From JAGXLC01 sp964472385 (lineage in GTDB: Bacteria > Bacteroidota > Bacteroidia > Bacteroidales > UBA12077), in assembly GCA_964472385.1 (NCBI GenBank), contig CAYYLT010000073.1, positions 1-13,159 of the forward strand: a stretch of DNA of 13,159 nt, written 5' to 3'. The notes beneath the pieces were generated by a model that had not been told where the DNA came from, made no database searches, and worked only from the letters and a program-made list of their open reading frames with translations. Position numbers and translations under genes: made by a program. Positions 1 to 8,400 of this stretch are shown piece after piece; within the stretch, counting starts at the first letter, position 1, and each line of letters starts with the position of its first letter.

Positions 1-51
1 GCTTTCGACGCCTTGCATCTACCCAAAACTTGACGCATGAATAATACAGGG
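1..51. repeat. Truncated copy of a dispersed intergenic repeat
   Basis: Bases 1-51 align without gaps to 11809-11859 in the same orientation, with 38 of 51 bases identical by hand count. The best-kept blocks are GCTTTCG, CCTTGCA, CCCAAAAC and ATACAGG. Similarity stops after ATACAGG in both copies, so one boundary of the element is visible; the other lies outside the window. Read on the minus strand in the frame that is open in the other copy, this copy contains an in-frame TAG, which argues that the element is not coding. Both copies sit in intergenic DNA. Inference: a short interspersed repeat family of this genome. Confidence 0.6.
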
Positions 52-52
52 T

Positions 53-83
53 AAAAAAGCCGATAGTTTCTACCGGCTTTTTT
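53..83. terminator. Bidirectional rho-independent terminator after the thioredoxin gene
   Basis: A near-perfect inverted repeat. Six A at 53-58 and GCCG at 59-62 pair with CGGC at 74-77 and six T at 78-83. The inner part TAG/CTA also pairs, across one A-C mismatch, around a TTT loop. Either strand gives a GC stem followed by a U tract. It lies about 20 bases beyond the thioredoxin stop codon, so it should end that transcript. It would equally stop transcription entering from the left. Confidence 0.88.
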
Positions 84-103
84 ATGGGGTTACTTTGCTG
101 AAA

Positions 104-466
104 TTAATTGGTTTCTACTTTTAGCACATCTTCAATGGCCTTTTCTAAAGTGTCTTTGGGTAAAGCGCCCTGGGCCATTTGTGGTTGCTCTTCCTGAGGA
201 ATAAACAGGATAGAGGGAATACTTTTGATACCAAACATCGCGGCAAGCTCCTGCTGGTCTTCTGTGTCTACACGGAATACATCAATTTTTCCTTCGTATT
301 CCTGAGATATTTCCTCAAGAACCGGCTCTACTATTTTACAAGGTTGACACCAGTCAGCATAAAAATCAATGATGGCTGGTTTATCTCCCTCAAATTTCCA
401 TTCTTTGTTTTCTTCAAAGTTGAATACTTTTTCTTTGAATGTTTCTTTTGTTAAATTTTCAACCAT
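104..466 (-). CDS. trxA: Thioredoxin with WCQPCK active site
   Basis: This 120-residue protein has one thioredoxin fold, the usual size for a stand-alone cytoplasmic thioredoxin (about 105-120). The redox motif WCQPCK places the two cysteines at residues 40 and 43. The buried Asp is at 34 in IIDFYADWC, and the cis-proline is in KSIPS (Pro84). No signal peptide is visible, so it should act in the cytoplasm as a protein disulfide reductase recharged by thioredoxin reductase. The classical motif is WCGPCK; here Gly is replaced by Gln, a position known to influence redox potential and partner choice. The start is the ATG at 464-466; an A/T-rich leader without a Shine-Dalgarno sequence precedes it. 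The gene is single and followed by the terminator at 53-83. Identity as a thioredoxin is firm; whether it is the main TrxA of the cell is not. Confidence 0.93.
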   Translation of the reverse strand: MVENLTKETFKEKVFNFEENKEWKFEGDKPAIIDFYADWCQPCKIVEPVLEEISQEYEGKIDVFRVDTEDQQELAAMFGIKSIPSILFIPQEEQPQMAQGALPKDTLEKAIEDVLKVETN

Positions 467-863
467 TACGCTATAATTTTACCATTAATAATTTTTTTTT
501 AACAATTCCCATTAAGAAATGTTCGTCCAATTAGTGCAAACTGTATACCAAAGTCTATTGCATTGACCGTGAGTATTTAATATGTGTGTTGATAGGAAAC
601 ACCGGAGCAAAGTGGATTTATCCATGAAGCACCTGTTTACAGACCGGTATTATCTATGCGTTCCTTCTGGTCATGCTATACGAACCCAATGGCATTTTTC
701 ATTGTTGGGAAAAATAATTTATTTTGCCGTGATTGAAATCGTGAAGTAACCTGCATAAGTTTTTATATCCTTGATGAATAATAGGGGATAGATTCGCAGT
801 AGCAAGTATGCAAAAAAAACAGAAAAATTGACATTATAATTATACAAATTGTCATATTTACAT
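467..863. other. Intergenic region between divergent trx and cca genes
   Basis: This 397-base stretch separates the starts of the minus-strand thioredoxin and the plus-strand tRNA nucleotidyltransferase, so it must hold both promoters. It is A/T rich near both ends. I see no convincing TAnnTTTG/TTG promoter pair, no tRNA-like cloverleaf, and no open frame with protein-like composition. A TGACA/TGTCA dyad around 830-855 flanks an A/T-rich spacer just before the cca start, but five-base arms are too short to call an operator. Confidence 0.6.
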
Positions 864-2309
864 ATGAAAATAAACCTAAATCATCCTGTTTTTCAGGTTG
901 TATCAGATATTGTTGAAGAAAAGGGCTTGGCAGCCTATGCCATAGGGGGGTATGTTCGTGATCTGATCTTGGGTCGACCTTCAAAGGACATTGATATTGT
1001 GGTTTTGGGGAGTGGTATATCACTGGCCCGAAGCGTTGCCCGTGTTTTGCATATAAAGGATATTGCTGTATATAAGAACTTTGGTACCGCCATGATACGA
1101 TATGATGACGTAGAAGTTGAATTTGTCGGAGCCCGTCGGGAATCATACAGTAAAGATAGCAGAAAACCTGCTGTGGAAGAAGGAACTCTCGAAGATGATC
1201 AGAAAAGGAGGGATTTTACCATCAATACCCTGGCGCTTTGTTTGAATAAAAGACATTTTGGGGAATTAACAGATCCTTTTAATGGTTTGGAGGATATAAA
1301 ACAAGGCATCATTCGCACAACGGCTGATCCTGAATATACTTTTTCCGATGATCCCCTGAGAATGATGCGGGCCATACGATTTGCATCCCAGCTTCAATTT
1401 ACATTGGATGAGACAGCCTATAAAGGAATTGTAAGTCAGGTTGATAGGATGGATATCGTTTCTGCTGAACGAATCACAGATGAAGTACATAAGATCCTGC
1501 TTTCACCCCAACCTTCTGTTGGTCTCATCTTGCTTGAGCAAACCGGTCTTTTGCATAAGATTTTTCCCGAGCTGGCTTATCTGAAAGGTGTGGAAGTAAA
1601 GGATGGGCTCAGGCATAAGGATAATTTTTTCCATACATTGCAAGTTGTGGATAATGTTTCTCAAATGAATGGAAATCTCTGGCTTCGCTGGGCTGCTTTG
1701 TTTCATGACATTGGAAAGCCTTCTACCAAGGCCTTTTCACCTGAACAGGGGTGGACTTTTCACGGACACGATTATGTCGGACAGAAGATGATTCCTCAGA
1801 TATTCAGGCGGCTTCGTTTGCCCATGAATGAAAAGATGAAATATGTCAAGAAAATGGTTGCGCTACATTTGAGACCTATAGCCCTGGTGGATGATGAAGT
1901 TACCGATTCTGCTATACGCCGGCTTCTGTATGATGCCGGAGAAGAGGTTGAAGACCTGATGCTACTTTGTGAGGCTGATATCACCTCGAATAATGAAAAG
2001 CGCATACGCAAATACCAGAATAACTTTAGGCATGTACGCCAAAAGATTAAAGAAATTGAAAAGAAAGATCGTATTAGAGATTTTCAGCCCCCTGTTCGTG
2101 GCGAAACCATTATGGAAACTTTTCAGATTGAACCGGGCAGGTATGTGGGTATCATCAAGAATGCCATTAAAGATGCCATTCTCGACGGCGAGATATCAAA
2201 CAATTATGAAGAAGCTTTCCGTTTCATGTTGAAAAAAGGGGAGGAGTTGGGCCTTAAGCCAATACAAAATGATAAGACCTCAGGTGCTAATGGTGAAAGT
2301 CAAGAATGA
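864..2309 (+). CDS. cca: CCA-adding tRNA nucleotidyltransferase with HD domain
   Basis: This 481-residue protein belongs to the class II tRNA nucleotidyltransferase/poly(A) polymerase family. Enzymes of this family add or repair the 3' CCA of tRNA in the cytoplasm. The head domain shows IGGYVRD (residues 27-33) and the metal-binding DxD in KDIDIVV (Asp42, Asp44). RRDFTIN (115-121) and the nucleotide-selecting segment DDPLRMMRAIRFA follow. An ERIxDE motif starts near residue 202. A C-terminal HD phosphohydrolase domain covers about 255-380, with HDIGKP (His281, Asp282) and HGHD (300-303), as in the HD-containing bacterial members. A TTG at 849 would add five residues, but the ATG at 864 gives the normal family N-terminus and is preferred. 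The 3' end overlaps the convergent EEP-family gene by 23 bases. Sequence alone cannot fully separate CCA addition from poly(A) polymerase; CCA addition is more likely for a Bacteroidota copy of this architecture. Confidence 0.92.
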   Translation: MKINLNHPVFQVVSDIVEEKGLAAYAIGGYVRDLILGRPSKDIDIVVLGSGISLARSVARVLHIKDIAVYKNFGTAMIRYDDVEVEFVGARRESYSKDSRKPAVEEGTLEDDQKRRDFTINTLALCLNKRHFGELTDPFNGLEDIKQGIIRTTADPEYTFSDDPLRMMRAIRFASQLQFTLDETAYKGIVSQVDRMDIVSAERITDEVHKILLSPQPSVGLILLEQTGLLHKIFPELAYLKGVEVKDGLRHKDNFFHTLQVVDNVSQMNGNLWLRWAALFHDIGKPSTKAFSPEQGWTFHGHDYVGQKMIPQIFRRLRLPMNEKMKYVKKMVALHLRPIALVDDEVTDSAIRRLLYDAGEEVEDLMLLCEADITSNNEKRIRKYQNNFRHVRQKIKEIEKKDRIRDFQPPVRGETIMETFQIEPGRYVGIIKNAIKDAILDGEISNNYEEAFRFMLKKGEELGLKPIQNDKTSGANGESQE

Positions 2310-3342
2310 CAGGCAGATGATCACTAAAACCACCCTGATACCGGTATCCTGAATAGGTTCGGAAGGGTTTTTCCCCTGTGAATTTTTTATCTTCGGTCAA
2401 AAGAAAGGGAGCGTGCAGGATATGGGCGTTATTAGGGGAGGTGGTTAAACCCGCGTCCCCTGTTAGCAAAGAACCTGAAACAATGAATTGATCTATGATC
2501 TCCCAAATACCACGGTATTTGTATGTCCCAAAAGGTAAGTTCCTCCAGGAAGCCGAAAGGTTATACAATTTTTTTGATACCGGATTGTCAACAGCATGAT
2601 CGATGTGCAGGTGTTTCATCATTGTACTGGAACGGGGCCCTTCGTTAAAATCTCCTGCGGCAAGGATAAGGGGTTCGTCACACACAGAGAATAAGGAGTC
2701 AATATGATGCCATAGAATTTGTGCCGCTTTTATCCGTTTTGGTTGGGTTTGATATGCACCCTGCCATTTTGAAGGCCAGTGGTTAAAAAAGACATGAAGC
2801 GTATCCGATTGCTTAACCCGGCCTTTAAGGTATAAAATATCCCGGGTTTTTTCATTCTTGTCCAGTGGAACAGGTATATATTGATAAGCGATCGGCTGAA
2901 ATTTTGTTTCCAGATAAAGTGCAGCAATGTCAATACCCCTGTAATCCGGCGAATCATCATGTATGATCTGATACTGGTATTTGGACAGGGGTGTTTGATG
3001 AACCAGATCTTCGAGCACTTTTTTGTTTTCTATTTCGCAAAGACCGATCAATCCGGGAGGCTCCCATCCTCCTGCCGTGACAATCACCTTATAGATGCTT
3101 TTGATTTTCTGGCGATATTTGTAACCGTTCCAATGTCTTCCTGATGAGGGGATGAAATCATCATCCCCGGGCAAGGGATCGTTGATCGTATCAAAGGCAT
3201 TTTCCACATTGTAAAACATGCTCCTTAAGGTTCTTTTTTGATCGAGATTAAAAGCATGTGCTTTTGTTTGGCCATAAGCTGGAAGAATGGCGCATCCGCT
3301 GATCCATAAAAGACTGAAAAATAATCTATGGATATAGTGCAT
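2287..3342 (-). CDS. Exported endonuclease/exonuclease/phosphatase (EEP) family protein
   Basis: This 351-residue protein has the DNase I-like EEP fold. Landmark motifs appear in family order: FYNVEN (43-48), the metal-binding Glu in LCEIEN (Glu103), RGIDIAALY (135-143), NHWPSK (Asn187, His188), GDFNE (Asp231, Asn233) and the terminal SDHLPV (Ser340, Asp341, His342). The catalytic set looks complete, so it should be an active metal-dependent phosphodiesterase; DNA, RNA or another phosphoester is not decided by sequence. An N-terminal export signal is present. ISGC (14-17) fits a lipobox, but the hydrophobic residues after the Cys and the AYGQ site at 22-25 make signal peptidase I cleavage equally likely. 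The ATG lies two bases after the stop of the beta-helix lipoprotein gene, so the two form an operon and probably share translation. The end overlaps the cca gene, leaving no room for a separate terminator. Confidence 0.88.
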   Translation of the reverse strand: MHYIHRLFFSLLWISGCAILPAYGQTKAHAFNLDQKRTLRSMFYNVENAFDTINDPLPGDDDFIPSSGRHWNGYKYRQKIKSIYKVIVTAGGWEPPGLIGLCEIENKKVLEDLVHQTPLSKYQYQIIHDDSPDYRGIDIAALYLETKFQPIAYQYIPVPLDKNEKTRDILYLKGRVKQSDTLHVFFNHWPSKWQGAYQTQPKRIKAAQILWHHIDSLFSVCDEPLILAAGDFNEGPRSSTMMKHLHIDHAVDNPVSKKLYNLSASWRNLPFGTYKYRGIWEIIDQFIVSGSLLTGDAGLTTSPNNAHILHAPFLLTEDKKFTGEKPFRTYSGYRYQGGFSDHLPVILDFHH

Positions 3343-3344
3343 GG

Positions 3345-4787
3345 CTATTCGTTTTCTTCTTTACCCGAACCCGGAATATATTCATAGGCTCCCAGATCAG
3401 GAGCATCATCTGTTATCCTGCTATTGCCCTGTATATCCAAAGGAAACTGCTCCCCGGTTTTGATATCACCGGTATCTATGGCAGGAGATAGCGTGTCGAG
3501 ACTGAAATCATCCTTATTTACCGAAACAAATAGCGGGTCTTTGTTTAGCATGACCTTCCTGTAATTATCCGGATTGCCCTGGTTTTCGCGGTTCATCTTG
3601 ATCAGGCAGTGGTCAAAGGTGTAGTTGAAGGACTGTTCTCCTTTGCGGGTTTCAAAATTGAAATCAAATTCACTGGTTTGATTTCCATAAATGATGCAAT
3701 TGGAGAAAAGGGCTTTTTCCAGTTCCCTGATTTGAAGCCGGTCATTGGTATCGATGTAATGGTTATTCAAAAATAGCGAGGGGGTATTACGGGTGGAGCT
3801 GGCCCAATAATTGGCAATGGTTGTGTGATAAAATTCATAGGAACCTCCAAGGGTGAGGGCCACAGCAAATTCTCCACAATCGCTGATCACATTGTTATAG
3901 GCTTTGATTGTTGTGCCGCGGGCATAAATACCTGCATAGGTCATGTGTTCTATTTTTGAGTTGGAGAGGGTGAGGGTGGGTACAGACGGGTTGCCCAGGG
4001 TATCTACCTGAAGCCCTATGATGGCATTTTTGATATGGGTGAAATGCAAATGGTTGTTTTTGCTTCCGGGCATAAGCCATATGCCATCCCATTGACCGGG
4101 AATATCGCTATAATTTTCTTCAAGCCGGTCACTGGTGAAAACTACCGGATCATCTTTTGCTCCCTGGCTGATCAGGGTACCCGCCACAAAAAACCGGGAG
4201 TTGCGGTGAAAATGAACTTTAACTCCGGGTTCAATGGTCAGGGTTTGCTGGGTGTCGACCATGGCGGAGTTGTAAATCAGATAGGGCTTGTCTGCTTTCC
4301 AGGTCTGGGTATTTAATAGCTTGCCATTGATCAGGTGAACATCCTGACCCCATGCCACCAGCTTGATATCCTGAAGGTTGTTATTTGTATTGAAGATGAC
4401 CGAATCTTTTACGACCATAGGGGAATGTTGATCATTGGGATCAATGGTAACTTCTACAAAAATGTATAAACTGTCATTGCCATTCAGCTTAATATCGGTC
4501 AAACTGCTGGTTGGGGTTCCATTAATGTTGAGCCGGTAATCTGAATCTTTACCCCTCGCCAGGCGAATGGAATTGATGCGAAGGATTTTATCATAAGGGT
4601 TTTTTACTGTAAATCTCTTGGTGGTAGAACCAATAGTCGTAAAAATGGTATCGAACATCACGGTGTCCGTTGAAAAGTTCAATTGGGCATCCGGCCTTTG
4701 CATGAATTTTTCTTCCTCACAGGAGAAAAATATTCCGGACATCAGACAGGTTAAAACAGGTAAAAAAAGGAAGATTCTATTGTGCAC
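3345..4787 (-). CDS. Lipoprotein with right-handed parallel beta-helix domain
   Basis: This 480-residue exported protein starts at GTG (4785-4787). An in-frame TGA lies three codons upstream and the next in-frame ATG (residue 16) would destroy the signal peptide, so GTG is the only sensible start. A hydrophobic signal (residues 4-22) ends in FFSC, a lipobox with Cys23, followed by acidic residues EEE. Residues about 35-150 look like a beta-sandwich segment (TVKNPYDKILRINSI). From about 160 on, short repeating turns typical of parallel beta-helix proteins appear: LTIEPGVKVHF, FVAGTLISQG, HFTHIKNAI, ITLSNSKIEH-like rungs. It ends with DTGDI and DLGAYEY, the closing motif common in Bacteroidota envelope beta-helix proteins. 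No polysaccharide-lyase catalytic set can be recognised, so a binding or structural role is as likely as enzyme activity. It is first gene of the unit with the EEP protein. Confidence 0.83.
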   Translation of the reverse strand: MHNRIFLFLPVLTCLMSGIFFSCEEEKFMQRPDAQLNFSTDTVMFDTIFTTIGSTTKRFTVKNPYDKILRINSIRLARGKDSDYRLNINGTPTSSLTDIKLNGNDSLYIFVEVTIDPNDQHSPMVVKDSVIFNTNNNLQDIKLVAWGQDVHLINGKLLNTQTWKADKPYLIYNSAMVDTQQTLTIEPGVKVHFHRNSRFFVAGTLISQGAKDDPVVFTSDRLEENYSDIPGQWDGIWLMPGSKNNHLHFTHIKNAIIGLQVDTLGNPSVPTLTLSNSKIEHMTYAGIYARGTTIKAYNNVISDCGEFAVALTLGGSYEFYHTTIANYWASSTRNTPSLFLNNHYIDTNDRLQIRELEKALFSNCIIYGNQTSEFDFNFETRKGEQSFNYTFDHCLIKMNRENQGNPDNYRKVMLNKDPLFVSVNKDDFSLDTLSPAIDTGDIKTGEQFPLDIQGNSRITDDAPDLGAYEYIPGSGKEENE

Positions 4788-4808
4788 TTGAATTCATGTT
4801 TATTGGTA

Positions 4809-4816
4809 CAAATATA
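4809..4816 (-). promoter_or_regulatory. Bacteroidota-type -7 promoter element for the beta-helix/EEP operon
   Basis: The minus strand reads TATATTTG here, a perfect match to the TAnnTTTG -7 element used by the Bacteroidota primary sigma factor. It ends 22 bases before the GTG start, which implies a very short leader of roughly 15-18 bases. No TTG/TTTG -33 element is seen at the expected distance, so this is a half-site call supported mainly by match and position. Confidence 0.5.
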
Positions 4817-5020
4817 ACGAAATCCTGCCATGATTATTTGCATTTTTTAGTCAATGCTAAGGCTTGGCATTATTGTTCGACTTACACGATCTGTAAAGAC
4901 GTTGGCAGGGTTTGCAGAAAATTACCTCAGCCTATCAGCAATGAGGCGGCAAAGCGAAGCTACTGGTCATATCCAGTTATAAAGGGCAATGTGAGATAAT
5001 TCTGCAATACGGATTGAGGG

Positions 5021-5314
5021 TTAAACGGATTGGATGATATCCCATACAAAGGCATGTATACCAATTTCTTCATTGATGGCATCCAGTTTTTGTACTTTTT
5101 CCAGGACGATATCCACCATTTGTTCCTCAACAACTGTGAGTGTAGCGGAATTTTTCTCAGGCCAGGTATGGGTGCCCAGGCGGGGATCTCCTTTTTCTGA
5201 GCCTCTGCCCAGCACTTCAGACCAGTGGGTATAGCCTCTTATCTCCAGCCTATCGAGCATATATTCCACCTTTTCGGTATGGGCCTGGTTGTAAACGATT
5301 AATATTGCTTTCAT
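5021..5314 (-). CDS. Small PII-like transporter-associated protein (PG0541 type)
   Basis: This 97-residue cytoplasmic protein starts MKAILIVYNQAHTEKVEYML. The frame is open to 5410, but the upstream 32 residues are Cys/Met/Lys rich without fold character, so the ATG at 5312-5314 is chosen. The pattern is a beta strand, a helix (EKVEYMLDRLEIRGY), a loop with GRGSEKGDPRLGTHTWP, a strand, a helix (EEQMVDIVLEKVQKL) and a final strand (IGIHAFVWDI). That is the ferredoxin-like layout of PII-type trimers. From memory of the family, proteins of this kind lie next to RND pumps in many Bacteroidota and are named after Porphyromonas PG0541; their function is unknown. It is the last gene of the pump operon, 131 bases after the pump stop. 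A sensory role that tunes the pump by binding a ligand at the loop is inference only. Confidence 0.75.
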   Translation of the reverse strand: MKAILIVYNQAHTEKVEYMLDRLEIRGYTHWSEVLGRGSEKGDPRLGTHTWPEKNSATLTVVEEQMVDIVLEKVQKLDAINEEIGIHAFVWDIIQSV

Positions 5315-5445
5315 GCTTGTTGCGTTAATATTTTTTGTTAGCCTTTCGCACATCATCTTCTTCATTGGCTTCAGCTCGCAGTATTCATATACAGCTTCGT
5401 TTTGCCGCATCCTGGCTGATGTACAAAAGATTTTTTAAGCAAACC

Positions 5446-8400
5446 CTACATATCCATGAATTTAAATTTGCTCCGTACTTTATCCTTATGATGTCTTTCT
5501 CCTTTGCTTGCAAAGGCTCTGTAAATGACGGGTACGATAATCATGGTGAGGATTGTTGAAAATACTAATCCACCAATAACGGAAATACCCATGGGGCTCC
5601 ATATTTCAGATCCTTCACCCATGCCTATAGCCAGAGGTAGCATCGCAAAAATGGTAGTCAGAGCTGTCATCAGCACCGGTCTGAGACGCGCCTTGCCGGA
5701 TATGATGATGGCTTCATCAAGGTTAAATCCTCTGTCGCGCATCAGGTTGATATAATCAACCAGCACCACGGCATTTTTAACAGCGATGCCAATCAGCAAG
5801 ATAGCACCTAAGCCGGCTATAATACTCAGGGTAGTGTTGGTTATCCATAAAGCCAGGATAACCCCGGTAAACGCAAAGGGAATTGAGAACATAATGATGA
5901 AAGGCATTCTGAAAGATTCAAACTGGGAAGCCATAACAATGAAAACCAGTATCAGGCTTAACAAAAGGAGGAGCGCCAGATCCATAAAACCTTCCTGCTG
6001 GTCTTCATAAGCTCCCCCAACATCTACCATAATTTCCCGGGGTATATCTAGCTGCTCAATGAGTTTCTGAATTTCCGCAGCCAGTTCCCCCAGGGATGTC
6101 TGGTAGGGTTTGGTTGAGACCGTAACGATACGTTCCCGGCTTTTGCGTTCAATATTGGGCGGGGACCAAAATTCGGTGACCCGTCCGATTTCTCCTACCC
6201 GTATGGATTGTCCCATGGGGTTTTGTATCACCATGTCTTCAATATCTGAGATGGAATTCCTGTATGCTTCCTTTAGGCGAACGATGATGTCATATTCTTC
6301 ACCAAACTCACGGAATCTGGTAGTGGTCATGCCGTCAATCCTGTTTCTCAGCGCAGCAGAGACCATAGCTGTGTTAAGCCCCAGTCGGGATATCTTTTCC
6401 CTGTCAAGTTCAACCCGCAATTCCGGTTTGGCTTCTTCCCGGCTTATCATAACATCCCTGGCTCCTTCCAGGTTTTTGATCTTTTCGGATATCTCATCAG
6501 CCAGCAGGGTGGTTTTTTCAATGTCGTAACCATATATTTCCACATCTACATTGTTTCCGCCCATATCTGAAGATTCATCGGTAAGCACATTGTAGGATTT
6601 TATTTCGGGTATTTTTTGCAGCTTAAGCCTAATTGCCTCGGCAATTTGCCATACCGAGCGTTCTCTCTCATGGGCATCTGTGAGGTTTAGGCTAAAGTTG
6701 ATAATGTTTGATCCGGTTGTCATCCATATGGCGGCCATAGCAGCATCTTCATCGGTTCCTGCTGACGTGGAGATAAGTTCTATCTCCGGAAAGGAGGATG
6801 CTAAAAAAGCCTCAACATTTCTTGCAATTTTGGAGGTTTCTTCCAACCTGGCACCGGGTATCAATTCAACTGTTACGGACATCCTGCCCTGGTCTGATTC
6901 GGGGAAAAACTCAGTACCCAATTTACCTGCCAGAACAAGAGACCCGAAAAAGATGGCAAAAGCCAGGACGGTCACAAGCCATTTATGGTGTAAAAGCCAT
7001 TTGAGCAGGCGTCCGTATGCGTTATCCAACCTGTTCAATACGGGCAGAAAGGTATGCTCATAGGACAACACAGCAGGATTGTTCTTTTTCTTTTTTAACT
7101 GCATCAGCTTGGAACTCAACATAGGAGTAAGGGTAATGGCAGCAAGGGTAGAAGTTACTACGGTTATGGTTACGATCCAGCCCAACTGCCTGAACATGAC
7201 TCCGGTTAATCCACCTATGAGTGTTAATGGAAAAAAGACAGCTACTACTGTTAAGGTGGTGATGATAACAGCCAGCCATACCTCGTTGGTAGCGTAAATG
7301 GCAGCTTCACGCGGACTACTGCCCCGGTCAATGTGCTTTGAGATGTTTTCCAGCACCACAATGGCATCATCCACTACCATACCAATGGCTATAGCCAGGG
7401 AGGAAAGGGATATGATATTGATGGTATTGTCAGTAATGTAAAGGTATGAAAAAGAAACGATCAGGGCAATTGGAATGGTCAGCGCTATGATGAAAGTGGC
7501 ACGCCATCTACCGAGAAAAAATAATACAACCAACACCACAAAAAAGAATGCAAACAGAAGGGTCTCCGATAAATTGTTGAGTGAATCTGTTATGAATTCA
7601 CTGGAGTCGAAAATGCTAACGATCTTGATATCCGGGGGAAGGTTTTCCCTGAGCTCATCCAGTTGTTCGTTCACCTCTCTGGCAATATATACCGTGTTGG
7701 CTCCTGACTGTTTCATAACCATCATGCTGACGCCTTTCTGGCCGTTAACCCGCTCATCGATGGTCATTTCCCCTATAGAGTCATGCACCGTAGCTATGTC
7801 TTTCAGGTATATAACCTTGCCATTGCTATTGCCCATTACCAGATTTTCAATCTGATAGCTTTCATCGAATTCACCTTCAACCCGTATGGGATAATTCAAC
7901 TGGCCCATCTTTATATTTCCCGTAGGTAAATTCAGGTTCTCGGCCTGCAGGATGTTGCCAATCTGTTCTATACTCATGTGATAGGCTTCCAGCTTGCGGG
8001 GATCCACCTGTACTTCTATCTCCCTTCTGGGCGTTCCGGTCAAATATATCGCACCAATGCCTTCAATCCGGTTCAGCGGGTTGATCAGCCTTTCTTCCAG
8101 CGTTTTCTCAATCCCTTCATAGCTCCTATCTGCTGTAATGGCAAACATTAATATGGGCATCATGCTTGTACTGAACTTGTAAACCGTAGGTTTGCTTGCA
8201 CCCTCGGGCAAAACGTCTTCTATAAAAGCCAGGGCATCACGGATATCATTGGCCGCTTCACTCAGATCGGTTTCATACTCGAATTCCAGCATCACAACCG
8301 AACTGTTATCCCTGGATACAGAAGAGATCTCTTTCAATTTATCAACGGTGTTCAATACTTCCTCAATGGGCCTGGTAATGTTGGTTTCAATATCGGAAGC

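Noticed and set aside
4796..4999. A 67-codon plus-strand frame between the beta-helix gene and the PII-like gene
   Set aside because: It overlaps the promoter of the opposite gene, is rich in Cys, His and Tyr without recognisable family features, and has no start context; the 233-base gap 4788-5020 otherwise shows only the -7 element and a five-base dyad near 4960-4976.
5315..5410. N-terminal extension of the PII-like protein to 5410
   Set aside because: The extra 32 residues (rich in Met, Cys and Lys) do not fit the compact fold, which begins naturally with MKAILIVYN at 5314.
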